From NCBI GenBank assembly GCA_015852425.1, contig JAAAIG010000378.1, forward strand, positions 13,317 to 34,776: a stretch of DNA of 21,460 nucleotides. Direction: 5' to 3'. The position numbers and the translations under genes were made by a program. A model generated the notes under the pieces. That model was not told the origin of the DNA. It searched no databases and saw only the letters and a list, made by a program, of their open reading frames with translations. This stretch comes from Gryganskiella cystojenkinii (lineage: Eukaryota; Mortierellomycota; Mortierellomycetes; Mortierellales; Mortierellaceae). Positions within the stretch are counted from its first letter, which is position 1. Every line of letters starts with the position of its first letter. Shown here in pieces: positions 1-8,600 of this stretch.

Positions 1-259
1 AAAAAAAAAAAAAAAAAAAAAGTTACTTCAACTCACGCCACTTTTCTAGGACATGGACAGTTGATCCCTCCGTCCCCTCCAAAAACCCTTTAAAAAGCGG
101 CCTAGAAGATTTTCGTTGCCAAGAATTCCCTGTTGTTCTTCTTCGGACCACCCTCACCTGTCTGCCAACCTAAAACAACTTTTCCTTTTGTTACGTACTT
201 TCCTTTCCTCTTAACACACCTTTCTACTTGACTATTTTGAACATCTCGTCCACACTACC
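1..259 (+). promoter_or_regulatory. Upstream region and 5' leader of the first tetraspan gene
   Basis: The window opens with a run of 21 A, then C/T-rich sequence up to the ATG at 260. A weak TATA-like TTTAAAAAG lies at 89-97, about 165 bp before the start codon. That spacing resembles the clear TATA box of the paralogous gene at 4248. The leader just before the ATG is C/T-rich, as is common for fungal promoters. No upstream gene is visible. The promoter assignment is inferred from position only. Confidence 0.3.
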
Positions 260-954
260 ATGACCAACACAACACCCCAGGACAGAGACTTGTGCTGCTG
301 TTGCATTCGATTAAGAGCAGCAGTCGCGGCTATTTGTTTCGTCTACTTGCTCATCACCGGTGCCACGACCTATCAGAAATGGAATGCTAACGGCACAGGT
401 TTGGTTTTTATTCTGCGCGACTTTTTTTTAATATACTTACTTATCTCTGTTTGTTCTTTACCCAAACTTGGCCGATCGTGTTAACGCCTACGTTCCCTCT
501 CCCCTTCAAATATCACATCCTAGGAGACAGCACAGCGACGACCGTGATTTTTGTCAGTTGCGCACTCCAGGTCCTTATTGCTATCTTGGGACTCTTTTCG
601 GCCATGACGAAATCCGTAGCGATCACTCGGATCTATGCAATCCTCTGGTGGGTTTTGACGTTTGCTGTGCTCGCGCTCTCTGTCGGTTCCCTTTACATCG
701 TTGTCAAGAACGACAAGGCTGCGATTGAACAAGAATGTTTCAAGGATCTGAGTCCGTTGAATGGTGGCGAGGTGACGACCGCGATGGTCGATAAATGTTA
801 CAAGACCGCGGTGATTGTCTCGGCCGTGGTTTTGGGGATCCAGTTTGTGATCATGGTGTTGATTGGATGGATCAACCAACGGTTCTTGAAGGAAGTACAA
901 CAGGACGCTGCCATCGCTGCCGCCCTGAAGGCTGTGGATGAGGGAGAAGTTTGA
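260..954 (+). CDS. Four-span membrane protein with N-terminal CCCC motif, paralog A
   Basis: Exons 260-398 and 524-954 join through a 125-nt GT-AG intron (phase 1) to give 189 residues. The start is the ATG in an ACCATGA context; the frame after the join runs without break to TGA at 952-954. Visible features: CCCC at residues 12-15 just before membrane span 1 (about 17-37), span 2 (about 53-73), span 3 (about 83-107) with a WW pair at 88-89, a loop with C118 and C138 (VDKCYK), span 4 (about 142-163), and an Ala/Glu-rich hydrophilic tail. The two loop cysteines could form a disulfide, and the CCCC cluster could be palmitoylated; both are inferences. The gene at 4248 is a clear paralog. I do not recognise the family by name and assign no function beyond integral membrane protein. 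Confidence 0.85.
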
Positions 955-1277
955 AACAGGAAGTAGGGTCGGAAAGAGAACCGGAGACAGCGAAGTCAGA
1001 TATAGTCTGTATATATATAATCTCAAATATATTAATTATTCTTATTCCAATGAAAAGATAAAATCCTCGGCAACAAAAGGGTTCATTGAGCGAGTTGGCG
1101 AAGGGGAAAGCGCATTGCTATACACAGGTGAGAAAATGAAAACGATGGTAAAGAGCAAGAGTAAACGGGAGAAAAAAGAACAAAAAAAAAGGGAAGGAAA
1201 TAAATACAGGGGATAGTACATAAGTAAGCGAGTGAGAAAGGATGACGAATAAAGAACAAGAATGGGGGGAAAGCAAG
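955..1277. other. 3' flank of paralog A, purine-rich, no gene
   Basis: After the stop codon comes AT-rich sequence likely to be 3' UTR, then purine-rich plus-strand sequence with several A runs (about 1130-1260). An AATAAA at 1248-1253 could be a distal polyadenylation signal for the plus strand, but it lies nearly 300 nt past the stop. Open frames here are low-complexity translations of the purine tract. I see no gene. Confidence 0.4.
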
Positions 1278-1640
1278 GCACTGTACAGGAGTAAGTGAGT
1301 GAAACGAGATATGACGCATGCCTTACACGCCATCTGCTTCGACGGTCATGGAGAAGATGGACCCTTGAACTCCTAAAAAAAGCAGCGAACAAATAGATGA
1401 GCCTTCCTTTGAGAGTTCGTTTTCTTTTGTTTTTTAAAAAAAAGAAAAGGCAGGAGACAGGAATACCAACAATCGCCATTCTATACAAAGCGATGCACCA
1501 AATTTTTCGACTCGATGTGAGGCAAGACGATCCAACGCAATCTTCAAGAGCGTGGCCAGCTTCTCCAGGTCTGTCTGGTGTGCTTTTCCCTTGACATTCT
1601 TATTGACTTCGACGGTGAATCCAAGAACAGCATGCGTAGG
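1278..1640 (-). pseudogene. Decayed minus-strand coding relic with a recognisable intron
   Basis: Read on the minus strand, about 1640 to 1499 is coding-like, containing GFTVEVNKNVKGKAHQ and later LEKLATLLKIALDRL. A G|GTGCAT donor at 1499/1498 pairs with a TTTTTTTAG acceptor ending at 1373, giving a 126-nt intron in phase with the continuation VQGSIFSMTVEADGV at 1372 onward. That continuation is then broken by TAA and followed by GMRHISFHSLTPVQC. No start codon is found. A possible further piece in another frame (about 1745-1641, containing PRDDGFPPNDKAYPAI) would require a frameshift. The protein family is not recognised; the Leu-rich helix-like stretch gives no function. This looks like the 3' end of an inactivated, intron-bearing host-type gene. 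Confidence 0.45.
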
Positions 1641-2147
1641 CGACTAATGCTGATGAAGAAGTCGCGACGCTCCTTTGAATAGCCGGATAGGCTTTGTCGT
1701 TCGGCGGGAAACCATCATCTCTAGGACCACCAACACCAAGATCATGTTGCAAAAGAAAGAGAGAATACGAAAAGGCTTGAATAAACGATACAATAGTGGT
1801 GTGCTTGTAATAACTATCGGCATAATGATTGGGTGCTGGCCTTTCCAGGCAGGTTAGGCACTCCTAATCTCGCAAAGACAACTGAAAACCGGCTCCCATA
1901 TGGACTGCAAGAGCCCCGTCTCGTTGCTTACACACACACACACACGCACTCTCTCTCTATCTCTCCCTGCACTGAAGACTGTTGTCGAGGAAGAGCGAAA
2001 GCAGATCTTTGACTTGATTGTAGCTTTACCAAGAGCGGAGCCGCTGATACGCAAACAAGTCTGATGCATTATGTCATGACATATCAAACCTGTATCCTCA
2101 TCTTATTCCCGATTGCTGCTCAAGATGGTCTAAGTCTAACAGGAGAA
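1641..2147. other. Non-coding stretch between two minus-strand relics
   Basis: No intact gene is seen. It holds a compound CA/CT microsatellite (1930-1966) and, at its left end, a possible frameshifted extension of the adjacent relic. Frames crossing the microsatellite translate to repetitive residues and lack a credible ATG context. Confidence 0.4.
1930..1966. repeat. Compound (CA)n-(CT)n microsatellite
   Basis: An alternating AC run of about 8 units passes into a CT-rich run (TCTCTCTCTATCTCTCC). It is a simple length-variable repeat lying in non-coding sequence. Confidence 0.85.
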
Positions 2148-2765
2148 CTATGGCTCTGAGGTTTCAAACATATCAACAATTTCGTCCGCGGTGAGATCAC
2201 TGCTGCTGTACGGCTGTGGAGGACCGTGGACATGACAACAGTGGTTGAAGGACGGATGAGACTATCGATGGGTGAGGATGTGCCAGCCATCGACCACAAT
2301 TTTTGTTAAGACGTTTGGGTCACGATCCTGGATGCTGTATCATGCCTGAACCGTTTGCAATCGCTGTTGATGCTCTCAATAGTCCATTGATCCATACTAA
2401 CGTTCAAGACATTTTCCTTCATTGTTCCTTTTACACAAGGGTGCCTTAGCTTGTCGTTTGATCCATCAACAAAAGAAGCAAATCTTGGAGGTGCGGTATT
2501 CTGGGTTATCACACACAATGATGGAGTGAGCATGCTCATTTACAAATTTGTTGCCAATTATGTAGAGTCATTGATCCATGAGTCGATGCACCTTCCTTGG
2601 TCGCCGCAAAACGACTGTGATCACACGACGCGGTCGATTTTGGGCAAGCTTTTGGAAACGCGAATCCTGATTGAGTCCATGTTGCATAATGATGACTTGA
2701 GCAGCACGAACATTTTCCGGTTCAGGGGTCTACATCGGGAGGATCACTTGCCAGGTTTGAAGTCA
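2148..2765 (-). pseudogene. Degenerate transposase-like relic with zinc-ribbon and RDxN motif (TnpB/Fanzor-like C terminus)
   Basis: One minus-strand frame stays coding-like for about 600 nt with no frameshift. It is interrupted by seven stop codons (four TGA, three TAG, no TAA) before a final TAG at 2150-2148. Pieces in order: TPEPENVRAAQVIIMQHG, RFQKLAQNRPRRVITVV, KFVNEHAHSIIVCDNPEY, RTSKICFFC, CKRNNEGKCLER, YSIQDRDPNVLTKI, and a tail ending DEIVDMFETSEP. Clustered Cys pairs followed by an RDxN motif match the layout of the zinc ribbon plus third RuvC aspartate of TnpB/OrfB and eukaryotic Fanzor proteins. The N-terminal catalytic part is not recognisable. The family assignment rests on motif layout only; another zinc-ribbon transposase is possible. 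It is non-functional as it stands. Confidence 0.55.
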
Positions 2766-3349
2766 ATATGAATAATTAAAGGAAAGATAGAAAGAGATGA
2801 ACATCGTTCTGTAAGGATATGATATCCGCTCACAGTTTATTTGATGAGGACAAATAAAAGCACGCCTTTCCATATCATTTTAGTCAGTTTCTGGGAACGG
2901 GCGTGTCACAAATAGGCATGCTTACCATCCTTCAGTCATTGTTCTTCCGGGTCTGCAAGAAGCGTTTGTTGCGATCACTTATGCTCGATTTAAAAGGCAC
3001 CAGCGCGAGATAAAATTCACTGGACCACCATATTACCACCTTTTTTTAAACCTCTTCGAGTTATTACAGACATAGAACGATGAGACCGATAAACAAAGAC
3101 ATGCTCCAAGTCACCCGCCTAAACCTATATCAACGATTTTTGAATCACTTTCAAACAAGTTGGCTCTCCAGTCTCAGGTCTTACTCGGGCCTTTCGTCGG
3201 CAGCATCATTCCCCAGCCTACATGTACCCCTAATTATAGACCTCTCAGCACAACAAAAATACTCAAGTTAGACTACTGAGGGTTTGGAGCGAGCACTTTC
3301 AAGCCGCTCGTTTTGGTCCTGAAAATATCCCCAGCCGACTATTGACAAT

Positions 3350-3371
3350 AAATAAAAAAAAAAAAAAAAAA
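3350..3371 (+). repeat. A18 tract preceded by AATAAATA
   Basis: An uninterrupted run of 18 A (3354-3371) directly follows ACAATAAAT. A polyadenylation-signal-like hexamer abutting an A run can mark the 3' end of a retroposed transcript. No recognisable body or target-site duplication was found, so it may be a simple homopolymer. Confidence 0.5.
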
Positions 3372-3746
3372 CGGAGAGCGGGAGTTGTGGACTGAGGTGG
3401 TTTACGTTCAACCCCCTTTATGGACGTTGGGTGTCCCACTTTGTTCAGGTTCTCCTTTTCCTCAGCCCCGACTGTATGAGAGTAAAATGTTTTGGGACGG
3501 GAGAAAGGGAAAATGTTGTCATGCAACATAGCCTCTTCTTGGAGGATACCACAAGCAAGCATAGATCTGTGTTGGAATTCCAGGGGCTTTGAAAGAAAAA
3601 TGCTTAATCCGCTTAAACTCCGTCCAGCTGCCACGCGTTGATTCGATATAGTCTATTTTCTTGTTTGGACATGCCAGAATTCGCCTCAGCCCACTGGGAC
3701 TTTGTACGGAGTATTACACTCCATTCTTTTACTCCGATTGACCATG

Positions 3747-3797
3747 ACTCGAACACTGTATTATCCAGGAGTACAACATCGAGTCGCTCCGGATAAT
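3747..3797. repeat. Two interlocked inverted repeats
   Basis: GACTCGA (3747-3753) pairs with TCGAGTC (3779-3785). ATTATCCAGGAG (3760-3771) pairs with CTCCGGATAAT (3787-3797) with one bulged base. The order A-B-A'-B' means both stems together would form a pseudoknot. A third pair, CGGAGTA (3707-3713) with TACTCCG, lies just upstream. Nothing shows that this is transcribed; chance is a real alternative. Confidence 0.45.
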
Positions 3798-4092
3798 CGT
3801 ATGTTGCTACATGATCTCCTCGGCATTTTAAGGCGATGCGGGTCCAGACTAGATGCGGTTTTTCTTGTGTCTCTCAATCCATCCCTCGCTCTCATGTACA
3901 CAAACAAGCCTTTTCTCGCATTCACTCTCTCCCTTAATTTCCGTTCTCTCTTGTATATAGGATATCAGAGTCAGGCTGAAGATTTGGACCAAGGATTGCA
4001 AGTCATCATTGGCGCAGTTCAAATTTTGTGACCATAAACAAGATTAAAACTGCTTATGGAGTTCCAGCCTGGGTCGAGGCGTAAATACGGGG

Positions 4093-4099
4093 TATAAAA
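4093..4099 (+). promoter_or_regulatory. TATA box of tetraspan paralog B
   Basis: TATAAAA in the context GGGGTATAAAAGGAC, 149 bp before the ATG at 4248. A start of transcription about 30 bp downstream would leave a C/T- and A-rich leader of roughly 120 nt ending in AAAAAAGTATACAATGG. Confidence 0.6.
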
Positions 4100-4247
4100 G
4101 GACTCTGTATCGGCACTCCAACCCACTCTTCACCAACGCAAGAACACTCTGCCCATCCCTTCCAATAAACACGCTCTACTTCTTTACTTCACCTCCACGT
4201 TTCTCCCTCCACCAGTCCAACTCTCAAACAAAACAAAAAAGTATACA

Positions 4248-4963
4248 ATGGCCCCTAAGCACGATCGCTGCTGCTGCTGCATTCCTTTGCGATTTGGAGT
4301 CTTTCTCATTTCCTTGATCGCGATCATCATCGGTGCTCTTAACCTCTGGAGCGGTCTCCGAACCGGCAACGAGGGTATGCTTAAACCCGTATAGCTTTTT
4401 GCAACTTTCTCTCAGATCTTTTTTTTGGGAACTCATCAATAATCTGATTTGTAACTCTCTTCCTCTCTGCCTTTTGGCACCTACCCGCATTCGTTTCCAC
4501 AAAAACAGACAACTCCTCCAAGATCTCAGCCTATGTCTCGACAGCAGTCTATGCGCTCCTGGGCTTGAGTGGCATGCTGAGTGTAATCTTCAAGACCTAT
4601 GCCGTGGCCAAGAACTTCTCCGTCCTCTGGTGGACCGTGACCATCATCGTGTCTATCCTGGCGATCATCAAGATGATCCTTATCGGGGTCTCCGCCAAGG
4701 ACGATATCCGCCTGCTCTGTCAACAGGCCCTGTTGACGACTGACCAGTATTCGTCAGGAAATTATGATCCCGCCACGCTGTCGGCCGATGTCGACACATG
4801 TTACAAGGCTGAGTTGCTGACCAGTGGATTGGCTCTGGCGATTCAGGTCGTGATTATGTCCCTGTGTGGTTGGGTCGCGAGTCGGTACACAAGGGAGGTG
4901 AGGGAAGAGCATGAACAGTCCTTGCAGAGTGAACACTACGATCCAAACACGGACAAGGCTTAA
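4248..4963 (+). CDS. Four-span membrane protein with N-terminal CCCC motif, paralog B
   Basis: Exons 4248-4374 and 4509-4963 join through a 134-nt GTATGC...ACAG intron (phase 1) to give 193 residues ending at TAA. Features mirror the gene at 260: CCCC at residues 8-11, span 1 (about 16-34), span 2 (about 51-70), a WW pair at 83-84 opening span 3 (about 83-103), a loop with C113 and C140 (VDTCYK), span 4 (about 146-166) and a Glu-rich tail. The intron falls at the same place and phase as in paralog A, so the two arose by duplication of an intron-bearing gene. The family is not recognised by name. A role as a plasma-membrane or endomembrane tetraspan is inferred from topology alone. Its promoter has a strong TATA box, unlike paralog A, which may mean regulated expression. 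Confidence 0.87.
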
Positions 4964-5632
4964 ATATCGCCTTTTGAAGTATTTATTCTTTTTCTCCCCT
5001 GTTTGCGTTCTGTCTCATATACAATAAGACTATATATCACGATCCGTCCCAAAATAAAAACCATCGGCTTTCTCGGACAGCACAGGAGGAATCGACCCAT
5101 TGATATTTCAGAATGAACCAGGTTTAAACCCTTTTGTGAAACAAGAATAGCATATTTAAGATTATTATGCGTTTGCGAGGATCGAAGGAAGTGTAAGCTC
5201 CATAAAGAAGAGGATGAGGAGATGGAGCGTCAGCTTGCTCGTTTGTTTTGTTTGCAAATCTTAATCTTACCGAGAAATTTTGATCTTTTTCACCCTTCTG
5301 TGTTCACGCGATGAAAGCGTGGTCACCAAACGGCCCATCCCCTCCTTTTTGCTGTGATCTTTCCTGTCGTTCTTTCTTTTTTTCATAATCAGCGACAACC
5401 CTTTTTCCCACCTGATCGCATTTACATTCCCCTCCTTCATTCTTTTTCTTGCTCTATTCATTCATTACCTCATTACCTCATTACCTCGATTCATTGTTAT
5501 GCATTCACCGTCCTCGACGAACTCTCAGTCCTCTCTTATTTATTTTATTTTTTCGCTTTATACCTTTCGTGATCGCATGCCTCATTCACATTCATAACGA
5601 ACCAACCAACATCCTCTCGAGCTTTCTCCCCC
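4964..5632. other. Intergenic: 3' UTR of paralog B and promoter/leader of the channel gene
   Basis: An AATAAA at 5053-5058, 90 nt after the stop of paralog B, is a plausible polyadenylation signal. From about 5340 the plus strand becomes strongly C/T-rich up to the channel ATG, typical of a fungal promoter and leader. A small tandem repeat lies at 5462-5485. No other gene is seen; open frames here have low-complexity or Ser/Leu/Phe-rich translations. Confidence 0.45.
5462..5485 (+). repeat. (TCATTACC)x3 tandem repeat
   Basis: Three perfect head-to-tail copies of an 8-bp unit lie about 150 bp before the start codon of the channel gene. They could be a cluster of factor-binding sites or just slippage. 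Confidence 0.8.
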
Positions 5633-8600
5633 ATGTCCTCCTCAATACAGCTGCAGCCACCTCGGCCACTACGCCAAACCCAGAGAGATGCCTCACCACA
5701 AGAGCCATCACAACCCTCACCGCGTCCCTCACCGGCAGCATCACTCTCCACAGCCGCGGCAATTGCACAGCCCCCGCCACCAACTCGGCCGTCACTACGC
5801 GCCTCGATCCAACTCTCGAGGTTCGGGACCCTCAGCAACAACACTAACAACTATAACAGTCGATCCAACAGTTTCGACATGGACAATACTCTCCATGGCA
5901 GCACCCAGACCTGGACGCAACGGATTCAATCCTACGCCAAACAACGAAGCCAATCCCAAGGCTTTATCTGGGACTCTCTTGACCATAAGTAAGGAAGTTC
6001 CTTTTTAATATCTGATGTGAATACATTGGCCTGATCAGTGGACTAACCCTAAATGGTCACGACCCCTTTTATGATTTTTTTTTCATAGCATGGAGGAAGT
6101 ACAAGCTGCCAGAAAGTCACGGAAGAGTGGTCCTATGCGTATGATCACAAACCGCAAAGATACCTCGTACAACAGCATCCGATCCACTCTTCGACTTCAA
6201 TACGCAGAGAAACGCAAGAGTGATCTCCGGAATGTCATGAGCTCCATTCGACTCTCGTTAGATTATGATCTCTACAAGGCTCGAGCTATGGCTCTGTTAA
6301 ACTCCAAAGCCCGGATCATCTTTTTTGTGAGTGTGGTTACCAACACAAACAAAGAAACATTGCTCGGAAAATAACCCTTGAAAGTTCATCCTGGAGCGGT
6401 CTTCGTTTTCTCCTGTCTACTTCGGACTTTTTTTTTTTTCTTTCAAAGTTTCAACTAATTTTGTCTTTCTTTTTTTTTCCAATTGTGTGATGACTTTTCT
6501 CGTTCGTTTATTAGATCATGATGGACCTGGTGGTCGATTGTCTCTTCTGTGTCCTTTACTTGGTCGAGGCTCAATACTTGGTCGACAAAGATACGACCGA
6601 GTACCCAAACCCGGATTGGTTGTTTGTGCCACGACCAAGACCGATCTGGGTAGTTGCTGTAGCGATGAGTAGCTGGAACTTGATGTCAGCCTTAATCCGA
6701 TTCGTTTTTGCAGACAACAAGTAAGTGCCAATAGTAAAAGAAACACTAAGAACACCGAGGAGAACGGGATAGGGTTTCTCCTCTTCATAAAATTCCCTTC
6801 CAGGACGGGTATGGGGAGTGAAGCTCATGGGATTGTCCGTCTTTGTGGCTGAAACGACAATGCTTGCCCGTCATGGTCGTCATTAATTTAAGCAATCGTT
6901 GAGAGCGCGAAAAAGAAGGTTAAAGTGGCGCCACAGTGACACTGACTCTCTTTTCCTTATTTACAGATGGCGGTTCATCTTTTCGATTCAAACCCTGCTG
7001 GATGCGATCACGGCACTCCCGTTCTTGATCTCGGGAGGGTTCCTGCCCCATGGTCAATACCTCTATGTCCCTTACTTTCTGCGGAGCTGGAGTGTCATCT
7101 CTCGGCTACAACGCGCCTTGAGTATCGGCGTCGACATTGGCATATCAGGTATCACATCATTCCCTCTTGGTCAGATGATCAAACAGACACTCCCAGAGGA
7201 CTAGGAATATCTAACAAACTTTTGTCTCCCTTTTCTCATTTAGATCAACCGTTCGACCCCGTGAAGGCAAAGCTAATTGCTTTGGTGGCGTATTTCATTG
7301 CGATTCTTTACAACGGCATGGCAGCATTCTTGTTCTGTGAGACAAAGTTTGCGCCGCTCGTGCCAGGCGACGTTCCGATCACAGTCTGGGATGCGTTCTA
7401 CTTTATCTTGATTACTGCATCGACGGTCGGTTATGGTGATATCACACCGAAATCGGTTGAGGCCAAGGTCGTGGTGTTGATCTTCATTATCGTGGCGCTC
7501 TCGGTCGTACCTGGTCTCATTGCAGGGACGATTGACACCCTGAAATCGTCGAGATCCGGAGGTGGATCCTATATCCAAAGCAGAGGCGCAAACGGCCTCA
7601 CGAAACAGTACTTGGTCATGATTGGCGATTTCCAGAGCGCGAGACGGGTCGCGGACATGCTTAGTGGATTCTTTAATAAGGTAGATGTTTGTTAATCGTT
7701 ATCTACTAATGACCGGGGGAAAAAATGTCGTGGATCAAACAGAAAACACTTACAGTTCTCCCCCCTTTTTTTTGGCTTCACTCTAGGAATTTTCTGATAC
7801 GGATGTTCGCGTGGTGTTCTTGTCGAGGAACAAACCTTCGAAAGATGTCAAAACGCTACTGGAGATGCCGATGCATAAGAACAGGGTCACGATGCTGGTC
7901 GGCAACGGACTGGATGAAGTTGATCTGAAACGCTGTCAGGCTCGAGATGCGTCAGGAGTCTTTATCATTCCTGGTAAAGTACCTGGTTTACTTTTGTTTT
8001 CGTTTCGTTTTGTGGACTTCAAGGCATACTAAGGCTTATCCTAATGATCGATCGTCCCATTTGCCTATCCAAAACCTCCCAACAAAACAGATCGGCCAGT
8101 CTCCAACCTCGAGTCTCAGGATACGATGACTACTTTACTCGCCTGGTCCCTTCACATCTATGCGCCCAACACCCGAGTTTTCACTTACAACCTCTTACCA
8201 GAGACAGAGACCTTTCAATGGGGGATCGTGGAGCAGTCCATGTGTATCGCGGACGTGAAACAACTTTTATTGGCCTACAACTGTCGTCATCGAGGTACTG
8301 CGACCTTGATCCTTAACCTACTGCACCCCTCGGAACCCGCCAACAGTTATGAGGACGGATGGCAAGCTCAGTATGGTGATGGTACCGGAAACGAGCTCTA
8401 CGTGGGTCCCGTCACCGATGTCTTTGTCGGTTGGACATTTGCTCAAGTGGCCTGGTTTGTCTTTCAGGAATTCCAGTGCGTCTTGATTGGTGTCGATATC
8501 TTTTTGAAACCTGAGCCGGCATCCGCGGGTCGGGAACGAGACGGACCCCATTATCATTACTCGAACGATCTCCACCGCACTAAATCCAGATCTTCCTCGA

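Larger units (their letters stand above)
2766..4089. other. Gene-free stretch upstream of paralog B
   Basis: No convincing gene is seen. Open frames at 3080-3271 (+), 3299-3634 (-) and 3702-4031 (+) lack recognisable domains, and the last begins at a non-ATG codon. The stretch contains an A18 tract (3354-3371) and a cluster of interlocked inverted repeats (3747-3797). The minus-strand relic frame may extend weakly to about 3000 but with further stops. Confidence 0.45.

Noticed and set aside
1..21. A21 at the very start of the window as a poly(A) tail
   Set aside because: It abuts the window edge, so what lies before it is unseen; it may be a simple homopolymer or a contig boundary.
3080..3271. 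Plus-strand 63-codon ATG frame with a TATA-like TTTAAAAGG upstream
   Set aside because: Short, no domain, unremarkable composition; the region shows no other coding sign.
3299..3634. Minus-strand 111-codon frame
   Set aside because: It runs through the A18 tract (poly-Phe) and shows no motif or credible splice context.
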